Part shown: piece after piece, positions 1-7,243 of the stretch | Layout: every line of letters starts with the position of its first letter | How positions within the stretch are numbered: position 1 is the stretch's first letter | Assembly: GCA_003152145.1 (NCBI GenBank) | Contig: PLZL01000131.1 | Location: forward strand, 126-10,427 | Length of the DNA: 10,302 bases | Reading direction: 5' to 3' | Source: Limisphaerales bacterium | GTDB taxonomy: Bacteria; Verrucomicrobiota; Verrucomicrobiae; Limisphaerales; UBA11358 | Position numbers and translations under genes: made by a program | The notes under the pieces: generated by a model | What the model was told of the DNA's origin: nothing | The model's input: only the letters and a program-made list of their open reading frames with translations | Databases searched by the model: none

Positions 1-3000
1 GGATGGAATCGCCGGACCAACTCGGCGAACTGCTCGGCTGGCTGTGGTTCAATCAACCGCCGGGAGATTTTGCCGCGCTGACCAACCGGCTCGCGCCCGA
101 CCAACTCAAGCCGGTGCTGGACGAGACCCGCGAAATGCTCGCCACTTCCATGTCGCCGATGGACCTGGCGCGCCGTTCGTTCGACCCGTTCAATTTGCTG
201 ACGATGCCGGCACTGACCAACATCAGCGGCATGTCCATGGATCAGGGGAATCAGATGTTTGCTTCATCCGATGGGAAATTCCGGCTGTTGTATGTGCAAT
301 CCGCCGTGGATCTGACCAGTTACCGTGCGTGCGAAAGCTGGTTGAAGGCGATTCACACAATCGTGGCGGAATTGCAATCCGGCCCATCGAAAGAAGATTG
401 TAAAGGCGTCACCGTCCGCTACACCGGGCGTCCGGTTTTCGTGGAGGAAATCGCGACGAGCATGCAACACGACATGAGCCATTCGGTCGGCGCGACTTCG
501 ATCATCATCGCCATCTTGTTCTGGCTGACGCACCGGCGCTGGCTGCCGATGCTCTGGCTGCTCGCGCTGCTGGGTTTGATTTTGTTTGCGACGCTCGCGT
601 TGGGGGCGCTGGTATTGGGAACGATCAGCGTGGTGGCGCTCGGTTTTGCCGCCGTGCTGCTGGGATTGGCGGTGGATTATGCCGTCGTCCATTACCAGGA
701 AGCGCTCGCGCATCCGCAAATGACGGTGCCGGAAATTCGCCGGGCGATTGCGCCGAGCATTCTATGGGCGGCGATCACCACCATTAGCGCGTTTCTGGTT
801 TTGAATCTCGGTGGACTGCCCGGCTTGGGACAACTCGGCACGTTGGTGGCCATCGGCATCGGCGTGGCGGCACTGGTGATGGTGATGATTTATCTGCCGC
901 CGCTGTTTCCCGAACGCCGCAAACCTCGTCCGACGCAAACGCAGTTCCGTTGGCGGAATTATTTCGCAGCGCCGCAGGAACGGCTGGTGATTGGAATGGC
1001 ATCGGCAGGAAAATCTTCTCATCACGCGGCGTTCCTGTTGACCGGCTTGATTTTTTTCAGCGCTTGTGCGGTGCTGTGTTTTCAACGACCGGGACTGGAC
1101 CGGAGTGGAAACGCCTTGCAGCCGCAGCACGGCGAGGCGCAAACGACGTTGGATGAAATGACCTCCGAACTCGGTCTGCCGCCGCAACCGCTCTGGCTGA
1201 TTATTTCCGGGCGCAACGAAGCGGAAGTTTATCAACGCCTCACCAGGGCCGAGGAGTTGTTGAACGGCGCGGTGACGAATCATGTCATCGGACGGTATCT
1301 GCTGCCGGACACACTGTGGCCGCGCGCTGAATTTCAAACTGCCAATCGCACAACGGCGGCGGTCTTGGGAGAAAAAGGCCCGCTATTGCGCGGTGCGGCG
1401 CTGGGTGCGGGCTTCAACACCAACGCTCTCGTGTTGACGGAAGAATTGATTCAGAATTGGGCGCGCGCCGGTGCCAGCACGGGCGTGATCTGGCCGACCA
1501 ATCACGTCAGCCAGTGGTTGCTGAAACGGTTCGTCGCGCGGACTTCTGACGAATGTTTGGTGATGGGTCTCATTTATCCCGCGACTAACCGGGTCGAGGC
1601 GGAGGCGCTGACGGACTTGTCCACGCGGTTGTCCAGGAATGGCGCGTTGCTTTCCGGCTGGGAATTGCTCGGCAGCGCGACGCTGAAGCGCGTGCAGTCA
1701 AGAATGTGGCAGGTCGTGACGCCAATGGTTGTGCTCGTGCTGCTTTCGCTCTGGTTCGCTTTTCGCCGCGCAACGGAGATTCTGCTCGGCGTGGCGGTAT
1801 TGTGTTTGAGCGGCGTGTGCCTGCTGGCAACGATGGCGTTGGCCGGCTGGACCTGGAATTTGATGAACCTGATGGCGTTGCCGCTGATGCTCGGCACCGG
1901 CGTGGATTATACGTTTTTCATCCAACTCGCCTTGCGACGGCATGGCGGCGATCTCGTTGCGGTCCGGCGTTCCGTCGGACGGGCACTGATGTTGTGCGGC
2001 GGCACGGCTGTGGCCGGATTTGGTTCGCTCGCGTTTTCCAGCAACCTCGGCATGGCCAGTCTGGGCAAGGTGTGCGCCGTGGGCATCGGCACCAACATGC
2101 TGATCTCGGTTTTTCTCCTGCCCGCGTGGTGGCGGCTTTCCCGTGATGACAAGTGTCGGGTGACAAGTGACAAGAAATCGCCCGATGCGCAACCCGCATT
2201 CTACCGCGGCGGCCTGTGGCGGCTCGGACTTTGGGCCGCGCGAATATTCCCGGCTGTGTTCCTGAAGACGGTTGCCGCCGGGTTGGCCGATTTGTATTGG
2301 TTGTTCCAACGCCGGCGCTGCGAAGTGGTGGCGCAAAATTTTCTGCCCGTTTTTGCCGGTGATCAAGTGGCCGCCGAAAATGCCGCCCGCGCGGCGCATC
2401 GGAATTTTGCCGCGAAGCTTGTGGATTTGTGGCGCGTCGAAAGCGGCGAGATTGTGCGCAACTGGCTGACAAATCCGGGCGAATTGGAAATCATCCACGC
2501 CGCCCGCCGGCGCGGCCACGGCACGCTCTTCATCACGCTGCATCTCGGCAATTGGGAGCACGGCGGACTGTTGCTCACACAACTGGGCATCCGGTTGACG
2601 ATTCTGACGCAGGCTGAACCCGACGACGGACTGACCGATCTGCGCAAGGCGGCGCGGTCGCGTTACGGCGTCGATACTCTGATCATCGGAGAGGACAGTT
2701 TCGCTTTTGTGGAAGTCATCAAGAAACTTCATGCCGGGGCGGATTTGGCAGTGTCACTGGACCGGCCGCCGGATCGGGGCGGAGTTGCAGTGGATTTTTT
2801 CGGGCAACCGTTCGAGGCATCGCTGGCAGCAGCGGAACTGGCGCGGGCGTCCGGCTGCGCATTGATCGGCGTGACGATTGTCCGCCGGCCCGATGGCTAC
2901 GCCGTGAAAGTGCTGCCGGAATTTACTTATGACCGCAAGGCGCTGGGCAATCGCGAAGCGCGTCGCGAATTGACGCAGCAAATCCTGCGTGCATTCGAGC

Positions 3001-3065
3001 CGGAAATTCGCAAAGATATAGACCAATGGTATCAATTCACTCCCATCTGGCCAAAGGGCAAATGA
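1..3065 (+). CDS. RND/MMPL-family exporter fused to LpxL-like lysophospholipid acyltransferase (5' partial)
   Basis: Probably exports a lipid across the inner membrane and also acylates it. The frame is open at the left edge and what is visible starts inside the first periplasmic loop, so transmembrane helix 1 and the true start lie upstream; the ATG at base 3 is internal. In the 1020 visible residues, helices 2-6 lie at about 163-300, with the RND signature GLAVDY (221-226). A second periplasmic domain spans about 361-568 between helix 7 (341-360) and helices 8-12 (570-710), which contain GTGVDY (631-636). After a polar linker (712-732), residues 735-1017 form an LpxL/HtrB-type acyltransferase with the HX4E catalytic motif HLGNWE (His847, Glu852), DRPPDRGG (920-927) and a QWYQFTPIW tail. 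LpxL-like domains transfer acyl chains from acyl-ACP to lipid acceptors. The fusion suggests coupled acylation and transport. The acceptor cannot be read from the sequence. Family calls are strong. Confidence 0.9.
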   Translation, partial: MESPDQLGELLGWLWFNQPPGDFAALTNRLAPDQLKPVLDETREMLATSMSPMDLARRSFDPFNLLTMPALTNISGMSMDQGNQMFASSDGKFRLLYVQSAVDLTSYRACESWLKAIHTIVAELQSGPSKEDCKGVTVRYTGRPVFVEEIATSMQHDMSHSVGATSIIIAILFWLTHRRWLPMLWLLALLGLILFATLALGALVLGTISVVALGFAAVLLGLAVDYAVVHYQEALAHPQMTVPEIRRAIAPSILWAAITTISAFLVLNLGGLPGLGQLGTLVAIGIGVAALVMVMIYLPPLFPERRKPRPTQTQFRWRNYFAAPQERLVIGMASAGKSSHHAAFLLTGLIFFSACAVLCFQRPGLDRSGNALQPQHGEAQTTLDEMTSELGLPPQPLWLIISGRNEAEVYQRLTRAEELLNGAVTNHVIGRYLLPDTLWPRAEFQTANRTTAAVLGEKGPLLRGAALGAGFNTNALVLTEELIQNWARAGASTGVIWPTNHVSQWLLKRFVARTSDECLVMGLIYPATNRVEAEALTDLSTRLSRNGALLSGWELLGSATLKRVQSRMWQVVTPMVVLVLLSLWFAFRRATEILLGVAVLCLSGVCLLATMALAGWTWNLMNLMALPLMLGTGVDYTFFIQLALRRHGGDLVAVRRSVGRALMLCGGTAVAGFGSLAFSSNLGMASLGKVCAVGIGTNMLISVFLLPAWWRLSRDDKCRVTSDKKSPDAQPAFYRGGLWRLGLWAARIFPAVFLKTVAAGLADLYWLFQRRRCEVVAQNFLPVFAGDQVAAENAARAAHRNFAAKLVDLWRVESGEIVRNWLTNPGELEIIHAARRRGHGTLFITLHLGNWEHGGLLLTQLGIRLTILTQAEPDDGLTDLRKAARSRYGVDTLIIGEDSFAFVEVIKKLHAGADLAVSLDRPPDRGGVAVDFFGQPFEASLAAAELARASGCALIGVTIVRRPDGYAVKVLPEFTYDRKALGNREARRELTQQILRAFEPEIRKDIDQWYQFTPIWPKGK
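2147..2174. repeat. Heptamer tandem repeat (TGACAAG) inside the fusion linker
   Basis: Four consecutive 7-base units. Units 1, 3 and 4 are exactly TGACAAG (2147-2153, 2161-2167, 2168-2174); unit 2 is the degenerate TGTCGGG (2154-2160). The array encodes part of the hydrophilic linker between the MMPL and acyltransferase domains. Tandem heptamers like this are more typical of intergenic DNA than of coding sequence. Confidence 0.7.
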
Positions 3066-3745
3066 CCCGGCTTTTTCGCGCCCTGCGCGACGGCTTTTGG
3101 ATTTTAATTTTTCTCGCAACGACGGTTTCTCACGCGGCCGATTACGACGCGCAGTTCAACAAATGGTTTGAAGTGCAGACCAATCTGCAAAGCTGGTCCG
3201 GCGATTTCACGCAGACCCGTTCGCTCAAGGTGCTGGCCCAGCCGCTGATGTCCGCCGGCAAAGTCTGGGTGAAGCCGGGCGAATTCCGCTGGGAACTTGG
3301 CCAGCCGGCGCAAACCATCGTGCTGCGCCGTCCGGATCAATTGCTCATCATTTATCCGCGCCTCAAGCGGGCGGAAAAATATCCGCTCGACGCCGTGCCG
3401 ACCGGCCCGATGAGAGACGCGCTGGCGCTGCTGGACGCCAGCCTCCCGCGCGACCGCGCGACGATGGAAAAGAATTTCCAACTGCTGTCGGCGACGGCGA
3501 CAAACTCAATTTTGCAGATGACACTCCAGCCCCGCAGCGGCGCCGCGCGTAAATTCATCGGGCAAGTGGTGATCGGATTTCACACCAACGACTTTACCAT
3601 CGCCGCCACCGAGATGAGATTCGCCGATGGCTCCAGCCTGCGGAACGATTTCACGAACGTTGTCCTGAACCTGCCGATCGAACCGAAGTTGTTCGAGGCG
3701 GACTTGCCGGCGGACTACACGGTGGTTGAACCATTGAAAAAATGA
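3062..3745 (+). CDS. LolA-like outer-membrane lipoprotein/lipid carrier protein
   Basis: A predicted periplasmic carrier of 227 residues that would shuttle a lipidated product from the inner to the outer membrane. I chose the ATG at 3062 because it makes an ATGA overlap with the preceding stop and gives a clean signal peptide: Arg-rich N-terminus, hydrophobic core at about 11-22, and a Ser-His-Ala cleavage site after residue 25. A longer start at 3026 would put 12 extra polar residues in front. The mature protein has LolA-like features: GDFTQTR (47-53), a strand carrying GKVWVKPGEFRWEL (66-79), and a C-terminal LPxEPKLFEADLP segment. LolA-like proteins of this type sit beside MMPL exporters in aryl polyene-type clusters, which supports lipid export here rather than a role as the housekeeping LolA. 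Downstream it overlaps the dehydratase gene by ATGA. Confidence 0.85.
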   Translation: MTRLFRALRDGFWILIFLATTVSHAADYDAQFNKWFEVQTNLQSWSGDFTQTRSLKVLAQPLMSAGKVWVKPGEFRWELGQPAQTIVLRRPDQLLIIYPRLKRAEKYPLDAVPTGPMRDALALLDASLPRDRATMEKNFQLLSATATNSILQMTLQPRSGAARKFIGQVVIGFHTNDFTIAATEMRFADGSSLRNDFTNVVLNLPIEPKLFEADLPADYTVVEPLKK

Positions 3746-4197
3746 GCGCCTCGCCTGAAGTCTTGTTGCTGGCGATGAAATCGCTGCCGCATGGCCCGGA
3801 ATTCCGTTTCGTGGACCGGATGTTGAGCCTCACGCCGGGCGTGAAAGGCGTGGGCGAATATCGTGTGCGCGGCGACGAGTATTATCTGCGCGGCCATCTT
3901 CCGGGCGAACCGATTCTGCCCGGCGTGCTGCTGGTGGAGGCCGGTGCGCAGGTGGCCGGCATGGTGGCGCAGGAAGACCCGGCCAATCCGCGCTGGCCGC
4001 GAATGAAACTGACTGCGTTGCGCGGCGTCAAAATTCTTGGCTCAGCGCGGCCTGGCGAAACGCTGCGCATCGAGGCCGTCATCACCGGCCGTCTGGGATC
4101 CATGATTCAGGCGCAAGTATCCGCCTTTATCGCAGACGCCAAAGTATTATCGGCGGAACTAGCCTTGAGTGGCACCGGCCCGGTGGAAAAACCATGA
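3742..4197 (+). CDS. FabZ-like 3-hydroxyacyl-ACP dehydratase (hotdog fold)
   Basis: A predicted dehydratase that removes water from 3-hydroxyacyl-ACP to give the trans-2-enoyl chain, acting in the cytoplasm. The 151 residues match the usual FabZ length. The active-site block GHLPGEPILPGVLLVEAGAQ (51-70) corresponds to FabZ GHFPGxPIMPGVLxxEAxAQ: the catalytic His is residue 52 and the Glu is residue 66, so both key residues are present. The N-terminal FRFVDRM (21-27) matches the FabZ substrate-channel segment (typically F-x-x-V-D-R). It overlaps both neighbours by 4 bases (ATGA). With an ACP gene in the next operon it probably serves a dedicated acyl chain rather than bulk fatty acid synthesis. 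It could instead be a non-enzymatic hotdog relative, but the conserved residues argue against that. Confidence 0.88.
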   Translation: MSASPEVLLLAMKSLPHGPEFRFVDRMLSLTPGVKGVGEYRVRGDEYYLRGHLPGEPILPGVLLVEAGAQVAGMVAQEDPANPRWPRMKLTALRGVKILGSARPGETLRIEAVITGRLGSMIQAQVSAFIADAKVLSAELALSGTGPVEKP

Positions 4198-4928
4198 CGG
4201 CACCGACGGATCAGCCCGCGCGCAGCTTCCGATTCGAGCGCGACACCTTCGCCTTCGCACACGAGCTAGTCTGGAACTATCATTTCGATCCCGCCACCGG
4301 CGCGATGACGACTTACAAGGCCGATCCGCCGCCCACTTATTATCACCGTTGTTTCGTGATGGTGCGCGCGACGCGGCTGTTTTTTGATTACGCACTCTTC
4401 ACGCCGGAACTGCCACAGGCTGATGCGGAGACTTACCGGAAACTCGTCCGCGAGATCATTTCGCGCAATCCCCGCCGGACATGCGCGGACTCGGAACGGC
4501 TTGTGTTTCCCGGCTATAACGGCTTGCGCTCGTTCAGCCAGGCGCACGAACTGCTGCTCAAGGCGGAATGCGGCGCGCCGTGGCAATCTTATTTTCTGCG
4601 CAGCCACTGGCGCATGATTTTTCGAGTCTCCGGACGGTTCCAGGAAAAGATGGCGGAGAAATTAAAACTTTCGATGCAAAAACGTGGCGTGTCGCTCGTG
4701 CATCTGTTCCGTTTTCCGCGCATCACCATCAATCACGGCATCGTGTTGTATGATTTCACGGAATCGGAGCAGCAAATCGAATTCGAAGCCTATGACCCGA
4801 ACATTCCCGCGCATCCGGTCAAACTGGTTTACGAGCGGAACCGGGGGGCATTCACGTTCGCGCCGAGCATTTACTGGGGCGGCGGCGTGTTGAGCGTCAT
4901 GGAGATTTTCTGCGACTGGCCCTATTGA
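4194..4928 (+). CDS. Conserved-looking protein of unknown function, weak papain/C39-like C-terminal motif
   Basis: I do not recognise this family. The protein has 244 residues, no signal peptide and no membrane helix, so it is probably cytoplasmic. It starts with an ATGA overlap on the dehydratase stop and is the last gene of the first operon, implying a function in the same pathway. The N-terminal part (about 10-95) is rich in aromatic residues and Arg. A segment at 105-140 contains GYNGLRSFSQAHELL. The C-terminal part has NHGIVLYDF (180-188) followed by EAYDPN (198-203). A His before a strand, then a Tyr-Asp-Pro-Asn turn, recalls the His-Asp part of papain/C39-like folds. The position where the nucleophilic Cys would be expected (about 109-113) has none; Cys97 and Cys126 are the closest. 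If the resemblance is real, the protein may be non-catalytic or use another residue. This fold assignment is weak inference. Confidence 0.75.
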   Translation: MTAPTDQPARSFRFERDTFAFAHELVWNYHFDPATGAMTTYKADPPPTYYHRCFVMVRATRLFFDYALFTPELPQADAETYRKLVREIISRNPRRTCADSERLVFPGYNGLRSFSQAHELLLKAECGAPWQSYFLRSHWRMIFRVSGRFQEKMAEKLKLSMQKRGVSLVHLFRFPRITINHGIVLYDFTESEQQIEFEAYDPNIPAHPVKLVYERNRGAFTFAPSIYWGGGVLSVMEIFCDWPY

Positions 4929-5001
4929 TTGGATTTATGGATTGTTGGACAGTTGGATAAATGGGTGGAGATTCGCGGTCCAATAATCCATTCATCCATC
5001 A
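4926..5001. terminator. Imperfect long hairpin between convergent genes, possible bidirectional terminator
   Basis: The arms at 4926-4949 and 4979-5001 are near-complementary, with a few mismatches and one bulge, around a loop of about 29 bases. Each arm carries a stop codon of one of the two converging genes (TGA at 4926-4928 on plus, TGA at 5001-4999 on minus). There is no clean U-tract, so rho-independent termination is uncertain; the structure may be only a by-product of the inverted octamer arrays. Confidence 0.4.
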
Positions 5002-5006
5002 ATCCA
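4930..5006. repeat. Inverted pair of octamer tandem arrays (TGGATNNN)
   Basis: On the plus strand, TGG recurs every 8 bases at 4930, 4938, 4946, 4954 and 4962, mostly as TGGAT or TGGAC followed by variable bases. On the minus strand the same octamer type begins at 5006, 4998, 4990 and 4982, again exactly 8 bases apart. The two arrays face each other, fill the gap between two convergent genes and create the hairpin noted here. The minus-strand array runs into the last codons of the small membrane protein gene. Confidence 0.75.
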
Positions 5007-5373
5007 CCGATCTATTCTTCTTGCATTTTCGTCGCGGCTGCCAGAAGGCGACGCCGAAGAAAAAAGTGCCGCAGGTGTTGAGACCCAAAATGTAGCCGAT
5101 CTTGTAGCCGCGGCCCACGTTGTTCGGCGCGTAAATCGGCAGATCATGTCCCATCAATAATCCCGGCAACGCGGCCGGCATGAGCGCGCCCTCCAGCAAA
5201 CCTGTGTGGAAACCGGCGACGTAATCAGGCCTGTAATAACGCGGCGCCGCCCAGCCTTGGGCAAAAACAAGCCCCAGACTGATCACTGTCAGGACGATGA
5301 TTTTAATGACAATCACCTTCGCCTTGGATGGACCGGCGGGAGTTGAAACCTGCTTTTGAACGGGTTCTGCCAT
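4999..5373 (-). CDS. Small multi-pass membrane protein of unknown function
   Basis: The product has 124 residues from the ATG at 5373, which gives a natural-looking MAEPVQKQ start. An in-frame TTG at 5409, with a GAGG 10 bases upstream, would add 12 residues and cannot be excluded. A polar N-terminus is followed by a strong hydrophobic helix (about 20-41), a conserved-looking region rich in Gly, Pro and Leu (GFHTGLLEGALMPAALPGLLMG), then YAPNNVGRGYKIGYILG and a last helix ending FFFGVAFW. The C-terminus is very basic (RRKCKKNR), so it probably faces the cytoplasm. I know of no assigned function. It lies opposite to the flanking operons and may be unrelated to the pathway. Confidence 0.75.
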   Translation of the reverse strand: MAEPVQKQVSTPAGPSKAKVIVIKIIVLTVISLGLVFAQGWAAPRYYRPDYVAGFHTGLLEGALMPAALPGLLMGHDLPIYAPNNVGRGYKIGYILGLNTCGTFFFGVAFWQPRRKCKKNRSVD

Positions 5374-5437
5374 CCGGCAAAGCATCTTCGGCAGCGGGAT
5401 GCCGGACAAGTTTATTGTGCCTCAATCGTCTCCAAGC

Positions 5438-5465
5438 TTGACGCCGTTTTAAGCCGCTTCATACT
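5438..5465 (+). promoter_or_regulatory. Candidate sigma-70-type promoter for the ACP operon
   Basis: TTGACG (5438-5443, five of six matches to the -35 consensus) is followed after 16 bases by CATACT (5460-5465, four of six matches to -10). It lies in the divergent gap and points toward the acyl carrier protein gene, whose start is about 140 bases downstream. The match is based on consensus only. Confidence 0.35.
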
Positions 5466-5530
5466 TCTGCCAATGAGTTTTGATGCCAGTCAGCGCTTCA
5501 AATTTTGTGCCGTGACCGGAGGCAAATACC

Positions 5531-5563
5531 CGTCGGCTTTTTCGCCGGCGGCTCCTGTTTTTT
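5531..5563 (+). terminator. GC hairpin followed by a T-run in the ACP leader
   Basis: CGTCGGC (5531-5537) can pair with GCCGGCG (5544-5550), 7 pairs with one wobble, around a 6-base loop. A run of six T follows at 5558-5563 after a 7-base gap. It could attenuate or terminate transcripts entering the ACP operon, but the gap before the T-run makes it a poor intrinsic terminator. Confidence 0.2.
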
Positions 5564-5607
5564 GCGGTTGCCCTCAATCCTAACTTCGCCACCGACCAGA
5601 CCCAGTG

Positions 5608-5883
5608 ATGACTCCAGAAACGGACCCCAAAAAAATCGCCGCGAAGCTCTGCGAGTTTGCGCGGACCAACTTCGTGGCCGAAGGCGTGGAATTTGACGAG
5701 AACAGCCCGCTGTCACAGGCCGGGATTGATTCGTTCGCGCTGGTGGAACTCGTGCTCTTTTGCGAGCGCGTGCTGGGCGTCCGCGTGCCGGATTCCCACT
5801 TGACGGGCGCCAATCTGGCCTCGATGTCCACCCTGGCCAACTGCATCGCCGAGCTGGCGCGGAACAGCCAGCCCGCGCCGTAA
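5608..5883 (+). CDS. Acyl carrier protein
   Basis: Carries the growing or activated acyl chain as a thioester on phosphopantetheine, in the cytoplasm. The product has 91 residues from the ATG at 5608; a GTG lies immediately before it at 5605 and neither start has a clear Shine-Dalgarno sequence. The attachment motif is GIDSFALVEL, with Ser42 the expected phosphopantetheine site. The preceding helix 1-loop region (FDENSPLSQA) and the following LGVRVPDSHLTG loop fit the four-helix carrier fold. It is the first gene of the second operon, 22 bases before the condensation-like gene. Its partners are probably the AMP ligase at the right edge and the dehydratase in the first operon. Divergence from the housekeeping AcpP motif (GxDSLDxVE) suggests a specialised carrier. 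It could also be called a peptidyl carrier protein. Confidence 0.9.
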   Translation: MTPETDPKKIAAKLCEFARTNFVAEGVEFDENSPLSQAGIDSFALVELVLFCERVLGVRVPDSHLTGANLASMSTLANCIAELARNSQPAP

Positions 5884-5905
5884 ACTCCCGGCTGGCTTGC
5901 TGACT

Positions 5906-7243
5906 ATGCCTGACCTGCCCCGTCAAATCCGCCTGGCCCCCGGCGATTACTTCATGCACGGTCAGGATTGCCGGATGCGGCAGGTCGGTTTGCCGGGTAA
6001 CGTCTGTTGCGCGGTCATCAAATTGGGCGGCGGTTTTGAGGTGGATCGGCTGCGCCGGCGCATCGCCGAATCGCCCATCATGGACTGGCTGGCGCGCGCG
6101 CGGATTTTCCGCCCGCTGCCGCTGGTGTTTCCGCCACTCTGGCGCACCTCGGCAAAACCAAAAACCCTTTTTTTCGAGCACAATGATCAAAACGGCGTCG
6201 CGAACCAGCCGTGGTTGTTGCCGCAAGTTGTCGCCGGCCGGGAGTTGCACGCGAGCCGCGGGCCGGGACTGGCCTTCGATGTGATGCGCCACGCGGACGG
6301 CACGAGTCATCTGTTTCTTTCCTGGAATCACACCTGCCTTGATGCGCGCGGTCTGGATTTCTTGTTGAACCATCTCAACGCTGACGAAACGACAAAGACC
6401 GCGCCCAACATCCAAAACTTCATCAGTCCCAAGCAAAGAGGCTCAGGTTTGGCCGGATGGTGGCCCAATGTGAAACAGGCGCATGGCTCCGTGGAGTGGC
6501 TCAACGAATCCGGCGCTGAACCGTTGTTCAGCCTGCTGCCGCCCGGCCCGCGTCCCGCTTTGTGCCGGAATCATTATCGCCTCATTTATTTCACCGGGGA
6601 GGAAACGGCGCGCATTGACGCGCGCTGCCAGCAGTTCAACTGCGGTTTCCGGCGCAGCCATTTTTATCTCGCGGCGTCCCTTCGCGCCTTGCACACGGTC
6701 GCCGTTCAGCGCGGCAACCAGGACGGCGCTTACTTGATACCCGTGCCGCATGACACGCGCAAGCGCGGCGCGAACGGCCCGATTTTTTCCAACCATCTCT
6801 CCATTCTTTTTTACCGCATCGAACCACAGCACGCCGGACGCATCCCCGACATCCTCGGTGAATTAAGCCGGCAGATGACGGACCAGATCCGCGGCAAATT
6901 TCCGGAATCGTGCATGGCCGCGCTCGATATGTTCAAGCCGTTGCCGCTCGGTTTTTATGTGAATCACCTCGGCAAGCCGACGCGCGGCAAGTTCGCCACG
7001 TTCAGTTTTTCAGATTCGGGCGAGACGTGCGCCGGCGTGAAGGAATTGTGGGGTGGGAAAATTCTGGAGGTCACTCATCTGGTGCCGGCCTGGCGGCCGC
7101 CGGGTTTGATGATCGTGTTTTTGAAATTTGGCGACCGCCTTTCCGCGCAGATTTCGTGGGTGGATGATTGCATGAATCTCGCGGAAGTGGACGGCATGGA
7201 ACGCGACCTGCGCAAAGCTTTGCTGGAGGAGGGACCGTCATGA
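5906..7243 (+). CDS. Condensation/wax-ester-synthase-like acyltransferase
   Basis: A probable cytoplasmic acyltransferase of the CoA-dependent acyltransferase superfamily (NRPS condensation domains, WS/DGAT, PapA-type enzymes), moving an acyl group from a carrier protein or CoA to an alcohol or amine. The 445 residues are close to the size of one such domain. The active-site motif reads NHTCLDARG (141-149): the catalytic His142 and Asp146 of HxxxD are present, but the first His of the usual HHxxxDG is Asn. Other family-like segments are VPHDTRKRGANGPIFSNHLS (280-299), which resembles the central region of WS/DGAT proteins, and GDRLSAQISWVDD near the C-terminus. I chose the ATG at 5906 over an upstream TTG at 5897. 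It follows the ACP gene by 22 bases and overlaps the radical SAM gene by ATGA, so the ACP is its likely acyl donor. Substrate unknown. Confidence 0.72.
   Translation: MPDLPRQIRLAPGDYFMHGQDCRMRQVGLPGNVCCAVIKLGGGFEVDRLRRRIAESPIMDWLARARIFRPLPLVFPPLWRTSAKPKTLFFEHNDQNGVANQPWLLPQVVAGRELHASRGPGLAFDVMRHADGTSHLFLSWNHTCLDARGLDFLLNHLNADETTKTAPNIQNFISPKQRGSGLAGWWPNVKQAHGSVEWLNESGAEPLFSLLPPGPRPALCRNHYRLIYFTGEETARIDARCQQFNCGFRRSHFYLAASLRALHTVAVQRGNQDGAYLIPVPHDTRKRGANGPIFSNHLSILFYRIEPQHAGRIPDILGELSRQMTDQIRGKFPESCMAALDMFKPLPLGFYVNHLGKPTRGKFATFSFSDSGETCAGVKELWGGKILEVTHLVPAWRPPGLMIVFLKFGDRLSAQISWVDDCMNLAEVDGMERDLRKALLEEGPS
7225..7233 (+). promoter_or_regulatory. Strong Shine-Dalgarno sequence that fixes the radical SAM start
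   Basis: GGAGGAGGG lies six bases before the ATG at 7240, inside the end of the preceding gene. It is the best ribosome binding site in the window and decides this start over the longer in-frame ATG at 7168. Confidence 0.8.

Noticed and set aside
1698..2732. Minus-strand open frame of 344 codons opposite the exporter-acyltransferase gene
   Set aside because: The translation is rich in Arg, Gln and His with no recognisable domain, and it lies fully opposite a gene with clear motifs; a GC-rich antisense shadow.
3026..3061. Longer start for the LolA-like protein
   Set aside because: It adds polar residues before the signal peptide and increases overlap with the previous gene; the ATGA start at 3062 fits better.
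5498..6436. Minus-strand open frame of 312 codons across the ACP and condensation-like genes
   Set aside because: Low-complexity Arg/Pro-rich composition, and it runs opposite two genes with recognisable active-site motifs.
7168..7239. Longer start for the radical SAM protein
   Set aside because: The extension is low-complexity sequence from the out-of-frame end of the previous gene, while the ATG at 7240 has a strong Shine-Dalgarno sequence and starts directly with the Rossmann strand.
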